NCBI RefSeq assembly: GCF_001612845.1
Contig: NZ_BDBF01000020.1
Coordinates: forward strand, 28,900 to 92,899
Direction of reading: 5' to 3'
DNA: 64,000 nt
Origin: Nocardia elegans NBRC 108235
GTDB taxonomy: Bacteria; Actinomycetota; Actinomycetes; Mycobacteriales; Mycobacteriaceae
The translations under genes and the position numbers were made by a program. Under the pieces are notes generated by a model, which worked only from the letters and a program-made list of their open reading frames with translations, did no database searches and was not told the origin of the DNA. This document shows positions 25,821 through 33,775 of the stretch, piece by piece; positions within the stretch are counted from its first letter, which is position 1; each line of letters starts with the position of its first letter.

Positions 25821-26816
25821 TCATCCCGATACGGCCTCGGTCGGGCCCGGCACTCCGATGGGCCGAGTACTACCCGGACCCGGGTCGCTACCCAGGTCGG
25901 TATCCAGTTTGCGCAGGATCAGTCCTTCGCGCAGCGCCCACGGGCAGATTTCGAGCGTATCGAGGGACAACGCCCGCATACTCGCCTCCGCTACCAGTGC
26001 GCCGGCCACCAATTGCTGGGACCGGTCGGAACTGACACCTTCCAATTCTGCGCGATCGGCGGCGGTCATCCGAGAGATGAATGCGATCAACTGCCGCAGA
26101 CCGGAACTGGTGAGACTACGCCGCACACGCGGTCCCGCGGCCGAAGGGGCGGCTCCGGTCAGCCGGGCCAGCGAGCGGAAGGTTTTCGAGGTGCCCACCG
26201 CCAGATCCGGGCGTCCGACCGCGAGCAGTTGTTTGGCCGGTATCACCAACTCGGCGTCGAGCCAGTCCCGCAGCACCGCCACCCGGCGCTTACCCGGCGG
26301 ATCGCCGTTCAGCCAGTCTCTGGTCAGCCGGCCCGCCCCCAACTGCAGCGACAACGCCGCGTCGGGCGCCTCGTCGCAGCCGTTGCTCATCTCGAGCGAT
26401 CCGCCGCCGATGTCGAGATTCAGAATGCGTCCCGCGCTCCACCCGTACCAGCGCCGCACCGCCAGGAACGTCAGCCGGGCCTCGTCGACACCCGAGAGCA
26501 CTCGCAGATCGACACCCGCGCGCGAGCGGATCTGGGCCAGCACGTCATCGGAATTGGCCGCCTCCCGCAGCGCCGAGGTCGCGAACGGCATCAGCTCCAC
26601 ACAGCCGGAAGTCTTTGCGATACTGGCGAATTCGGTGATCGTCTTGGTGAGCTTGGCCGCGCCCTCGGGCGTGATGCAGCCCGCGTCGTCCAAATTCTCC
26701 GACAGCCGCAAGGTGGCCTTCGTCGAGCTCATCGGCATCGGGTGCCCACCCCGATGCGCGTCCACCACGAGCAGGTGGACGGTATTACTTCCCACATCGA
26801 GAACACCGAGCCGCAC
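25821..26816 (-). CDS. Exopolyphosphatase/GppA-type phosphatase
   Basis: A 331-residue ASKHA-fold protein: the phosphate-1 loop GVLDVGSNTVHLLVVD, FATSALREAAN, the phosphate-2 loop LNLDIGGGSLEMS and VGTSKTFRSLARL. The family hydrolyses polyphosphate and/or pppGpp. This short two-domain form matches mycobacterial PPX1-type enzymes beside senX3-regX3, which links it to phosphate control. The start is GTG 26814-26816. It is divergent from the cysteine-rich protein gene. Confidence 0.9.
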   Translation of the reverse strand: MRLGVLDVGSNTVHLLVVDAHRGGHPMPMSSTKATLRLSENLDDAGCITPEGAAKLTKTITEFASIAKTSGCVELMPFATSALREAANSDDVLAQIRSRAGVDLRVLSGVDEARLTFLAVRRWYGWSAGRILNLDIGGGSLEMSNGCDEAPDAALSLQLGAGRLTRDWLNGDPPGKRRVAVLRDWLDAELVIPAKQLLAVGRPDLAVGTSKTFRSLARLTGAAPSAAGPRVRRSLTSSGLRQLIAFISRMTAADRAELEGVSSDRSQQLVAGALVAEASMRALSLDTLEICPWALREGLILRKLDTDLGSDPGPGSTRPIGVPGPTEAVSG

Positions 26817-26927
26817 ATGAATACGGTACCGGGGTCGGTGGAGGCACCGGAGGACGAATCGGAACTCCCCTCACCACACCAGCCCGGAACTGGGGCTCGA
26901 GCGGCAAAGCTGTTAGCGTCTGGCGAT

Positions 26928-27824
26928 GTGACCGCAGGAGCATCCGCGCCCACCCCCGTCTCGCCGGACACGGCGCCGGCCGGGCTGCGACCAGCTGCGA
27001 AGATAGATCCGGCGCCGGAGGTCGATCTCGACTTCCCGCGGGAGTGGATCGAATTCGTCGATCCGGCAAATGCCGAGCATCTGATCGCGGCCGATCTCAC
27101 CTGGCTGCTGTCGCGCTGGACCTGCGTCTTCGGCACGCCCGCCTGCCAGGGCATCATCGAGGGCCGCCCGGACGACGGCTGCTGTTCGCACGGCGCGTTC
27201 CTCAGCGACGACGACGATCGCAAGAAGCTGGCCAAGGCCGTGAAGATGCTCACGCCGCAGGATTGGCAGCTGATGGACGAGGCGCGCGATCGCGACGGCA
27301 AGGTCCGCAAGAAGCTGTATATGGAAGAGGACGAACTCGACGACGAGCCGGCCATCCGCACCCGCCGCTACGAGGGCGCCTGCATCTTCCTCAACCGCCC
27401 GGGTTTCGCCGGCGGAATCGGTTGCGCCCTGCACACGATGGCCCTGCGCAAGGGCATCGAGCCGCTGACGGTGAAGCCCGAGGTGTGCTGGCAGTTGCCG
27501 ATCCGGCGCACGCAGGACTGGGTCGACCGGCCCGACGGCGAACAGATCCTGCGCACCACCCTCACCGAATACGATCGGCGCGGCTGGGGCCCGGGCGGTG
27601 TGGATCTGCACTGGTACTGCTCCGGTTCGCCCGACGCGCATGTCGGCAGCCGCCCGGTCTGGCAGTCCTACGCGCCCGAACTGATCGAATTGATCGGGCA
27701 GCCGGCCTACGACGAACTGGCCCGGCACTGCCGCCGTCGCGAAGGACTGGGCCTGATCGCGGTGCATCCGGCGACGACCGCCGCGCGCGAGAAAGCCGAA
27801 ACCGAACCGAACGGGAATATCTGA
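26928..27824 (+). CDS. Conserved cysteine-rich actinobacterial protein
   Basis: A 298-residue protein, close in length to mycobacterial relatives beside senX3-regX3. Eight cysteines occur in tight motifs (TCVFGTPACQG, DDGCCSHGAF, EGACIF, GIGCALH, EVCWQLP, WYCSG), which suggests metal or Fe-S binding, similar in spirit to YkgJ-type clusters (inference). An acidic loop (EEDELDDEP) is also present. I start at GTG 26928 because TAGCGT at 26913-26918 looks like a -10 placed for a leaderless message; ATG 26817 overlaps the divergent ppx start and is less likely. Confidence 0.78.
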   Translation: MTAGASAPTPVSPDTAPAGLRPAAKIDPAPEVDLDFPREWIEFVDPANAEHLIAADLTWLLSRWTCVFGTPACQGIIEGRPDDGCCSHGAFLSDDDDRKKLAKAVKMLTPQDWQLMDEARDRDGKVRKKLYMEEDELDDEPAIRTRRYEGACIFLNRPGFAGGIGCALHTMALRKGIEPLTVKPEVCWQLPIRRTQDWVDRPDGEQILRTTLTEYDRRGWGPGGVDLHWYCSGSPDAHVGSRPVWQSYAPELIELIGQPAYDELARHCRRREGLGLIAVHPATTAAREKAETEPNGNI

Positions 27825-27848
27825 TCCGCCAACCCATTTCGTAGGGAT

Positions 27849-28484
27849 ATGGGTAGCGCGCCGGGTATGCCGGCATCCGAGTCCTCCGTTGTCGAGCCCG
27901 CGGGAACCGATTCCGCGCCGGGATCACGCCCGGGCGCACCCCGGATCCTGTTGATTTCCGGAAGTACCCGGCCGGGCTCCACCAACACCGCCGCACTGCG
28001 CACCTTCGCCGATCTCGCCGCGCCGGCATTCACCGCGGAATTGTTCACCGGGTTGGTCGAGATTCCGGCCTTCGTGCCGGGCGATCAACCCGCCCCGCCG
28101 GCGGTGCGGGCCCTGCGTGAACAACTCGCGGCCGCCGATGCCGTGGTGTTCTGCGCACCCGAATACGCGGGATTCATTCCCGGCAGTCTGAAGAATCTGC
28201 TGGAGTGGACCGTCGGCAACGCGGACCTGCACGAGAAACCGGTGGCCTGGATTTCGGTGGCGGCCCCCGGACGCGGTGAAGGTGCGATCACCTCCTTGCG
28301 CACGGTGCTGGGATATGTCGGCGCGGTGGAAATCGAATCGGCGTGCCGGCGAATTACCGTGCTGAGCGCCATGGTCGGGGCCGACGGAACGGTTTCGGAC
28401 GCGGCGGTGCGACAGGCTCTCGCCGAATCGGCCGCCGCGATCGGCGCATATCTTTCGGCCGCGGCAGTGCCGCGGGAATTGTGA
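27849..28484 (+). CDS. NADPH-dependent FMN reductase family flavoprotein
   Basis: A 211-residue flavodoxin-fold protein with the FMN-phosphate loop ILLISGSTRPGSTNTAAL near residue 33 and the signature CAPEYAGFIPGSLKNLLEWT. Such enzymes reduce FMN, azo compounds, quinones or metals; the substrate cannot be told. About 30 Ala/Pro/Ser residues precede the fold. The start may be ATG 27849 or 27867. It lies 24 bp after the cysteine-rich gene and may share its transcript. Confidence 0.87.
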   Translation: MGSAPGMPASESSVVEPAGTDSAPGSRPGAPRILLISGSTRPGSTNTAALRTFADLAAPAFTAELFTGLVEIPAFVPGDQPAPPAVRALREQLAAADAVVFCAPEYAGFIPGSLKNLLEWTVGNADLHEKPVAWISVAAPGRGEGAITSLRTVLGYVGAVEIESACRRITVLSAMVGADGTVSDAAVRQALAESAAAIGAYLSAAAVPREL

Positions 28485-28547
28485 AGTACCTCTGTACGGT
28501 CATCGGCTCGCCATGCGCGCTTCACATACCCGTGATAGGTGTAGGTC

Positions 28548-28877
28548 ATGATGAGGAAATTCCTGGCTACTGCCGCTCTCGCCGCCGGTGCGGCCCTCAC
28601 CCTTGCTCCCGCCGCGCACGCCGACCCGGCCGCCGATCCGGCCAACTACTCGCTGCAGAACGACAACTTCGTCGCCTACAACGACCCGGCGGCGCTGTCG
28701 GCGAAGGACAACGGCAAGCAGGTCATCGTGAGCCCCTACGGCACCTCCAAGCCGATCGCCTGCCACGACAACACCGCGCCGCTGGACGACTGCTGGCAGC
28801 GTGACGACTTCGGCTGGTTCCAGCTGCAGAAGCAGGAGCTGCCGCAGATCGGCATCGCCTGGGTGCACGTCGTCTGA
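28548..28877 (+). CDS. Small secreted protein, about 80 mature residues
   Basis: A 109-residue protein with signal peptide (MMRKFLATAALAAGAALTLA, then AHA-D) and likely cleavage after AHA. The mature part has two cysteines (ACHDNT, DDCWQ) that can form one disulfide, and three Trp near the C-terminus (CWQ, GWFQ, AWVHVV). I do not recognise the family; similar small secreted proteins are common in Nocardia. The start is ATG 28548 or the adjacent ATG 28551. A strong terminator follows. Confidence 0.75.
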   Translation: MMRKFLATAALAAGAALTLAPAAHADPAADPANYSLQNDNFVAYNDPAALSAKDNGKQVIVSPYGTSKPIACHDNTAPLDDCWQRDDFGWFQLQKQELPQIGIAWVHVV

Positions 28878-28889
28878 CAGAACCCTCAG

Positions 28890-28934
28890 CAGCACAGCGT
28901 CGATCAGCACAGCACCGATCAGCACGGTGTCGAT
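28890..28934. repeat. Three 15-bp imperfect tandem repeats
   Basis: Units 28890-28904, 28905-28919 and 28920-28934 share CAGCAC-rich starts and end CGAT (unit 2: CAGCACAGCACCGAT). They lie between the secreted-protein stop and the terminator and do not code. Confidence 0.7.
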
Positions 28935-28939
28935 ACGGA

Positions 28940-28971
28940 AAAGCCGCGAGGCCCTCGGGCCTCGCGGCTTT
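28940..28971. terminator. Bidirectional terminator
   Basis: A 13-14 bp GC-rich stem (AAAGCCGCGAGGCC paired with its complement) around a 4-nt loop, flanked by A and T runs. It separates the plus-strand secreted-protein gene from the convergent regX3. Confidence 0.88.
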
Positions 28972-28987
28972 CTCGTACCGGCGAGAA

Positions 28988-29677
28988 TCAGGCCTCGAGT
29001 TTGTACCCGAGCCCGCGCACGGTCACCAGATGTTCGGGCTTGGCCGGATCGGCCTCGATCTTCGAACGCAGCCGCTTGACGTGGACGTCCAGGGTCTTGG
29101 TGTCGCCGACGTAATCGGCACCCCAGACGCGGTCGATCAGCTGGCCGCGGGTCAGCACCCGGCCGGAATTGCGCAGCAGGTATTCGAGCAGATCGAATTC
29201 CTTCAGCGGCAACGTCACCGATTTGCCGTTGACCTGCACGGTGTGGCGATCCACATCCATGCGCACCGGGCCGGCCTCGAGGACGCCGCTCTCGCCGGAC
29301 CCGTCCATCTCCTCGCCGGCGCCGCGGCGCAGCACCGCCCGGATACGGGCGATCAGCTCGCGTGAGGAGTACGGCTTGGTGACGTAGTCGTCGGCGCCCA
29401 GTTCCAGGCCGACCACCTTGTCGATTTCACTGTCGCGGGCGGTCACCATGATCACCGGCACACTACTGCGGGTGCGCAGCTGCTTGCACACGTCGGTGCC
29501 ACTCATCCCGGGCAGCATCAGATCCAGCAGGACGATGTCGGCGCCGGAGCGGTCGAATTCCGACAGCGCGGATGGCCCATCGCCCACGACCGTGACCTCG
29601 AAGCCCTCCTTGCGCAGCAGGAACGCGAGCGGATCGGCCAGCGACTCCTCGTCCTCGACGATCAACACACTGGTCAT
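28988..29677 (-). CDS. regX3: Two-component response regulator RegX3
   Basis: A 229-residue OmpR/PhoB-family regulator. The receiver domain has EDEES, phosphoacceptor Asp in VLLDLMLPGMSG, MVTARDSEID and the conserved Lys in TKPYSSREL. The winged-helix C-terminus reads SVTLPLKEFDLLEYLLRNSGRVLTRGQLIDRVWG and DVHVKRLRSKIE. It responds to phosphate limitation with SenX3. The ATG overlaps the senX3 stop by 4 nt and is preceded by GGAGG, so it is coupled directly, without the repeats seen between these genes in M. tuberculosis. Confidence 0.95.
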   Translation of the reverse strand: MTSVLIVEDEESLADPLAFLLRKEGFEVTVVGDGPSALSEFDRSGADIVLLDLMLPGMSGTDVCKQLRTRSSVPVIMVTARDSEIDKVVGLELGADDYVTKPYSSRELIARIRAVLRRGAGEEMDGSGESGVLEAGPVRMDVDRHTVQVNGKSVTLPLKEFDLLEYLLRNSGRVLTRGQLIDRVWGADYVGDTKTLDVHVKRLRSKIEADPAKPEHLVTVRGLGYKLEA

Positions 29678-30921
29678 CGGGTTGCCTCCACACCGTTTTG
29701 TCCGGTCCGCCGGCGCGGACCGTCGTCGTTCTTGCCCACCCCGATTGCGGTGGGGCTCTTCCTCTCCGCCGGGGCGGAATTCTGGTTGCCTGATTCGACC
29801 GCGGGAATACGCAGCGTGAACGTGGAACCGGTACCCAATTTGCTCCACAACGTGATTTCTCCGTTGTGATTGGCGGCCACGTGTTTGACGATAGCCAGCC
29901 CGAGTCCGGTTCCGCCGGTGGCGCGCGAACGCGCCTTGTCCGCGCGGAAGAAACGTTCGAAGACCCGTTCCTGGTCTTCCTTGGCGATACCGATACCGCG
30001 ATCGGTGACCGCGATATTGACGTGGCCGTTGCGCAGCGACCGGCTCACCGATACGTGCGAGCCCTTCGGCGAATAGTTGATCGCGTTCTCGACCAGATTC
30101 GACAGCGCCGTCACGAGCAGAGTTTCGTCGCCGAGTATTTCCAGTCCACTGTTGGCATCGGTGCTGACGGTGATTCCGGCGGCCTCGGCGGCGGTACGCG
30201 ACCGTTCGATCGCGGCATTGACCACGGTGTCGACGTCGACCGCCTCGAGCTGCGGCAGCTTCTCGGCCCCCTGCAGCCGCGAGAGCGCGATCAGCTCGGT
30301 GACCATCTTGCCCATCCGGTTCGATTCGCTGACCAGACGCTGCCCGAAATGCCGCACCGAATCCGGATCGTCGGCCGACTCCAGCATGGCCTCGGCGAGC
30401 AGGCTCATGGCGCCGACCGGGGTCTTGAGCTCATGGCTGACATTGGCGACGAAATCGCGGCGGGTGGCCTCCATGCGAGCCTGTTCGGAGTCGTCGTCGG
30501 CGAACAGCACGACGAAGTTCGAATCACCGCGGGAGAGCGGGCGGGCCACACCGCGCACGGCGATGCTGTTGCGGCCGGGCAGCGGATTCTTCAGCGTCTG
30601 GTCGAACTCGACATCCTCGCCGGTGGCGATCACCTTCTCCACCGCCGCCCACGCGCGTTCGTCCAGCAACCGGTTGCGGACGAGGCCCAGTTCCTCGGCG
30701 CGCGGATTGACCAGCACCACGTCGCGATATTCGTCCACCACCGCGATGCCACTCTCGGAGGCCAGCACGATCAGATCCAGGACCTGCGACATGGTCAGGC
30801 CGGATTCGGCCGCGCGACGCTCGGCTTGCCTGGCGTTCATGTACGGGATGACCAGGCCACCGACGGCCAGACCGACTACGGCCGCGAGGACTGCAAGCAG
30901 CACGGCCTGGGGAACGCTCAC
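29674..30921 (-). CDS. senX3: Two-component sensor histidine kinase SenX3
   Basis: A 415-residue sensor: N-terminal membrane helix, PAS-like segment (GIAVVDEYRDVVLVNPRAEELG), phosphoacceptor His in FVANVSHELKTPVGAMSLLAEAML, and an ATPase domain with NLVENAINYSPKG, TDRGIGIAKEDQERVFERFFRAD and GTGLGLAIVKHV. It should act at the membrane with phosphate-uptake proteins. I start at GTG 30919-30921 by alignment with the mycobacterial N-terminus. The Asn/Ser/Lys-rich C-terminal tail is lineage-specific. Confidence 0.94.
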   Translation of the reverse strand: MSVPQAVLLAVLAAVVGLAVGGLVIPYMNARQAERRAAESGLTMSQVLDLIVLASESGIAVVDEYRDVVLVNPRAEELGLVRNRLLDERAWAAVEKVIATGEDVEFDQTLKNPLPGRNSIAVRGVARPLSRGDSNFVVLFADDDSEQARMEATRRDFVANVSHELKTPVGAMSLLAEAMLESADDPDSVRHFGQRLVSESNRMGKMVTELIALSRLQGAEKLPQLEAVDVDTVVNAAIERSRTAAEAAGITVSTDANSGLEILGDETLLVTALSNLVENAINYSPKGSHVSVSRSLRNGHVNIAVTDRGIGIAKEDQERVFERFFRADKARSRATGGTGLGLAIVKHVAANHNGEITLWSKLGTGSTFTLRIPAVESGNQNSAPAERKSPTAIGVGKNDDGPRRRTGQNGVEATR

Positions 30922-31014
30922 ATAGAGAATCGTACGGTCGCGGACACGTACTCCAAACCCGGGTTGACGAAGTTTCGCGCAGGTCACGGCTGATTCCGCG
31001 ATCGTTGGCCGGGT

Positions 31015-31032
31015 GTTCACACAAAGTTGGCC
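31015..31032. promoter_or_regulatory. Pho-box-like direct repeat upstream of senX3
   Basis: GTTCACA-caaa-GTTGGCC has the 11-bp-spaced GTTCACC direct-repeat form of actinobacterial Pho boxes; the first half matches well, the second only in part. It lies ~95 bp upstream of the senX3 start in the 380-bp senX3/CocE gap. Confidence 0.3.
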
Positions 31033-31239
31033 GAGCCCCGGATCGGCCCCGACCGGCGGTTTTCGGCCGCCTGGCAATGGTCGCGCGAACAGTTTTCCTT
31101 GCGGCACCGCACATCTGGAGTCCGTGCGAATCGCGCGTGAACACCTCCGGCGTGTCGATCCACCGCGGCGCTCGCCCGGCGACCTGCGTCGAGTGTGAGG
31201 TGCGCCTCAATCCCGCGCCACCGGCACCGGCCGGAGACG

Positions 31240-31279
31240 AAAAGTCCCGGGTACGTACGCCGTTGTACGTTCCCGGGAC
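31240..31279 (-). terminator. Rho-independent terminator of CocE-type hydrolase gene
   Basis: A 15-bp stem with one mismatch (GTCCCGGG... paired with ...CCCGGGAC, 31244-31258 and 31265-31279), 6-nt loop, then TTTT on the minus strand (31240-31243). It lies 22 bp past the stop. Confidence 0.88.
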
Positions 31280-31301
31280 CGTCGGGGAGCCTCCTACCGG
31301 C

Positions 31302-33353
31302 TCACCAGCCGGAGTCTCCCTTGACCGGGATGTTCACGAAGCTCGGGGCATTCGGATCCAGTTGCAGGTGTTCGGGTTTGAGGCCGGTGTCCGCGAGCAT
31401 CGGCGCGATCGGCAGGCCCTTGGGGAAGTTGCCGGCGAACACGTCCACCCGCAGGCGATGGCCGGGCGCGAGGACGGCCTGCGTGGCGGGCAGCGCGATG
31501 TTCAGTTCGGTCACTTCACCGGGAACCGTCGGCTGCCGCTTGTCCAGCGAGGTGTAGGCCCGCGGGTCGGTGTAGTCGCCGTTCTCGGACCGGGTGCTGT
31601 TCGCCTCGTCGACCTCACGCAGCGAGGCCATCAGTTGCCCCGAGGACAGTACGGTCGACTGCCCGTCCGGCGCGACATCGTTGACCGTCACCGTCCAATA
31701 CCCGTCGGCGGCGTCCTGAACGGTGTTGAGCCGCATCGCGATCGGGCCCGAGATGGTGGTCTCCCCGGCGACCGGGGCGCTGGTGAAGGTCAGCGCGTTG
31801 GTTTCCGCGATGCGCGAGTCCTTGCCGCAGCCGTCGATGACGGCGAGCACACCGGCGGTCGCCTGCGCGGCATCGTTGGAGCACAGCGTGGTGAGGCCGG
31901 GCGCCACCGTCAGACGTGTCGGCGCACCGGTGAATTCGCCGGTCAACGAGCCGTCGTAGACGCTGTTCGCGGTACCGCTACGGTCACCGGACAGGTACAT
32001 GCGACGGTACTTCGCGGCCTCCTCGGCCGGCGCCGACGGTCCGAAACCGCCCTGGGTGATCCAACCGCCGCCCTGTTCGCGCAGCGTCACCGGACCGTAG
32101 GTGTCGATGCCGTTGTCGATTCCCTTGAGCCACTTGTCGAACCACGCGCGCTGCAGTACGTCCAGCCGCGGCGGCAGGCCGGGCTTGCCGTATTCGTTGC
32201 CCGAGTTGAGGTGGTAGGTGTTGCCCATGAACAGCTGCTTCTGCCCGGGCGGGAGCGGAATCCGGTTGTAGATCTTGGATTCGGAGTAGGTGAACAGATC
32301 GTGCCACCCGCCGGTGACGAAGGTCGGCACCTGAATCCGGCCCGGATCACCGATCCACGCCTGCCGTTCCGAGGACATGTCGTTCAGCATGTTCTTCACC
32401 CGCGGATCGAGGGTGTTCATATCGGTGTTGGTGTAGGCGCTCAGCAGCACATCCATATAGGTGTACGGATCGCTGATCCGGTCGTTCAGCCACGTGGTGT
32501 CGAATTTTCCGGTCACGATCGACTGCACGTCCGGCACCCATTTGAGAGTGTTGATCGCGGTGAGCCACAGCGGAATGAAGTTGAACCCGAAGCCGCCGCC
32601 GGGGGCGAGAACATCGTCGACCAGATCGCTGCCGGGCACCACCGGGAAGATCGCCTTCAGCGCGGGCGGCTGCTTCTCCGCCACCTGCACCTGGTTGATG
32701 CCCGAATAGGAAATGCCGGTCATCCCGACCTTGCCGTCCGACCACGGTTGCCGCGAAGCCCAGTCGATCACCTCCACGGTGTCCTGCTGCTCGCGTTGGC
32801 GCAACATATCCCATTCGCCCTGCGAGAAGCCGGTGCCGCGGACATCGACCACGACCTGGGTGTAACCGCTCTTGATCAGCTGCCGGTCGACGGAGAAGTT
32901 GCGCAGCTCGCCGCCGCCGAAGGCCTTGGTCAGATCGGTGACCCCGGACAGCGCGGTGCCACTCATATCGATCTGGCGGAACAACCCCAGCAGCGCGTCG
33001 GACAGCCCCGGAACCGAGCCCGCGTGGTCGGCCAGATTCGAGACCAGTTTGGTGTAGGGCGTCATGTTCACGACGACCGGCGTGCGGGTGTCGACCGGAC
33101 GGCTGGCGGCATCGGCGGGCCGGTACACATTGCCCTTCAGCACCGTGCCGTCGCTCATGGTGATCGGCACATCCCAGTCGATGTGGATGTTCGGATACTG
33201 CTGCGGGCCGTCCTCGGTGGCGGTCCACGCGGCGCCGGCGGCACCGCCGTCCGGACCGGTCGCGACGGGCCCGGCCTGAGCCGGAGTGGCGAAGAACGGG
33301 ACGGTCACCGCGGCGGCGACGGCAGCGACTGTGGCGCGTAACGCGTACTTCAT
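31302..33353 (-). CDS. Secreted CocE/NonD-family X-Pro dipeptidyl-peptidase-like hydrolase
   Basis: A 683-residue protein. Signal peptide ends in ATPAQA near residue 27. An alpha/beta-hydrolase domain follows (VVVNMTPYTKL, VVVDVRGTGFSQGEW, nucleophile elbow GMTGISYSGINQ) and then a C-terminal beta-sandwich (PAT..LAPGHRLRVDVFAGNFP). The family hydrolyses esters or N-terminal X-Pro peptides. It sits between senX3 and gpmA, which are neighbours in mycobacteria, so it is a lineage insertion. Its own promoter carries an inverted repeat, and a strong terminator closes it, so it is a single-gene unit under local control. Confidence 0.9.
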   Translation of the reverse strand: MKYALRATVAAVAAAVTVPFFATPAQAGPVATGPDGGAAGAAWTATEDGPQQYPNIHIDWDVPITMSDGTVLKGNVYRPADAASRPVDTRTPVVVNMTPYTKLVSNLADHAGSVPGLSDALLGLFRQIDMSGTALSGVTDLTKAFGGGELRNFSVDRQLIKSGYTQVVVDVRGTGFSQGEWDMLRQREQQDTVEVIDWASRQPWSDGKVGMTGISYSGINQVQVAEKQPPALKAIFPVVPGSDLVDDVLAPGGGFGFNFIPLWLTAINTLKWVPDVQSIVTGKFDTTWLNDRISDPYTYMDVLLSAYTNTDMNTLDPRVKNMLNDMSSERQAWIGDPGRIQVPTFVTGGWHDLFTYSESKIYNRIPLPPGQKQLFMGNTYHLNSGNEYGKPGLPPRLDVLQRAWFDKWLKGIDNGIDTYGPVTLREQGGGWITQGGFGPSAPAEEAAKYRRMYLSGDRSGTANSVYDGSLTGEFTGAPTRLTVAPGLTTLCSNDAAQATAGVLAVIDGCGKDSRIAETNALTFTSAPVAGETTISGPIAMRLNTVQDAADGYWTVTVNDVAPDGQSTVLSSGQLMASLREVDEANSTRSENGDYTDPRAYTSLDKRQPTVPGEVTELNIALPATQAVLAPGHRLRVDVFAGNFPKGLPIAPMLADTGLKPEHLQLDPNAPSFVNIPVKGDSGW

Positions 33354-33392
33354 CGAACGTGATCCGCCTCTCGAAATGGTCGAACGACCGAG

Positions 33393-33437
33393 AGTGTATC
33401 TACTGCGGAGTAAGTTGCAAACCAGCGGTTACAACTT
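33393..33437 (-). promoter_or_regulatory. CocE-gene promoter with overlapping operator
   Basis: Minus-strand -35 TTGCAA (33415-33420), 16-bp spacer, -10 TACACT (33393-33398). An inverted repeat AAGTTG...CAACTT spans 33412-33437 and covers the -35. A second repeat GGTCGAACGACC lies at 33378-33389, just past the likely start of transcription. Together they suggest one-gene regulation by a repressor not encoded nearby. Confidence 0.55.
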
Positions 33438-33725
33438 CTGCAAGAAAAAACTCTCAACTTCTCAGCCCCTCATCCACGTCGATGACCAGCGGAAAGTCCG
33501 GCGGTTTACCTACCGGAAGTTATCCACACCACTCCCTACCGGCCCGGACGCCACTACCGGCGGTGCGCATCGGGGCACGAACCGCCGCGCGGCAATTCGA
33601 TAGCTACGAATAGGCAGAAGAGATGCGGCTCACAAAACGCTGAGTATTGCATACTCGCCTGCGCGACCGACGGAACTTCGGCATGCGGAAACCGTACGCA
33701 CGCAGCGGGTTCGAGATATACGACA
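33438..33725. other. Non-coding stretch between CocE promoter and gpmA
   Basis: No convincing gene. It is less GC-rich than its surroundings and holds a perfect DnaA-box 9-mer TTATCCACA (33520-33528) and a perfect inverted repeat GAGTAT-TGC-ATACTC (33642-33656). Confidence 0.5.
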
Positions 33726-33754
33726 ACGCGCCGCGGTCGATGACCGCGGCGCGT
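33726..33754 (-). terminator. Hairpin downstream of gpmA
   Basis: A 13-bp perfect stem (ACGCGCCGCGGTC with its complement) around a GAT loop, 22 bp past the gpmA stop. No long T-run follows, so termination may be partial. Confidence 0.6.
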
Positions 33755-33775
33755 CGGAAGGTGCGGGAATCCGGT

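Noticed and set aside
28890..28934. Tandem repeats considered as CRISPR
   Set aside because: Units are 15 bp, contiguous without spacers, and no cas genes are present.
31005..33341. 778-codon plus-strand open frame opposite the CocE-type hydrolase gene
   Set aside because: Mirror frame of a well-supported secreted enzyme; no ribosome site or domain.
33520..33528. DnaA box considered as part of a replication origin
   Set aside because: Single box, no dnaA/dnaN/gyrB genes and no AT-rich unwinding region.
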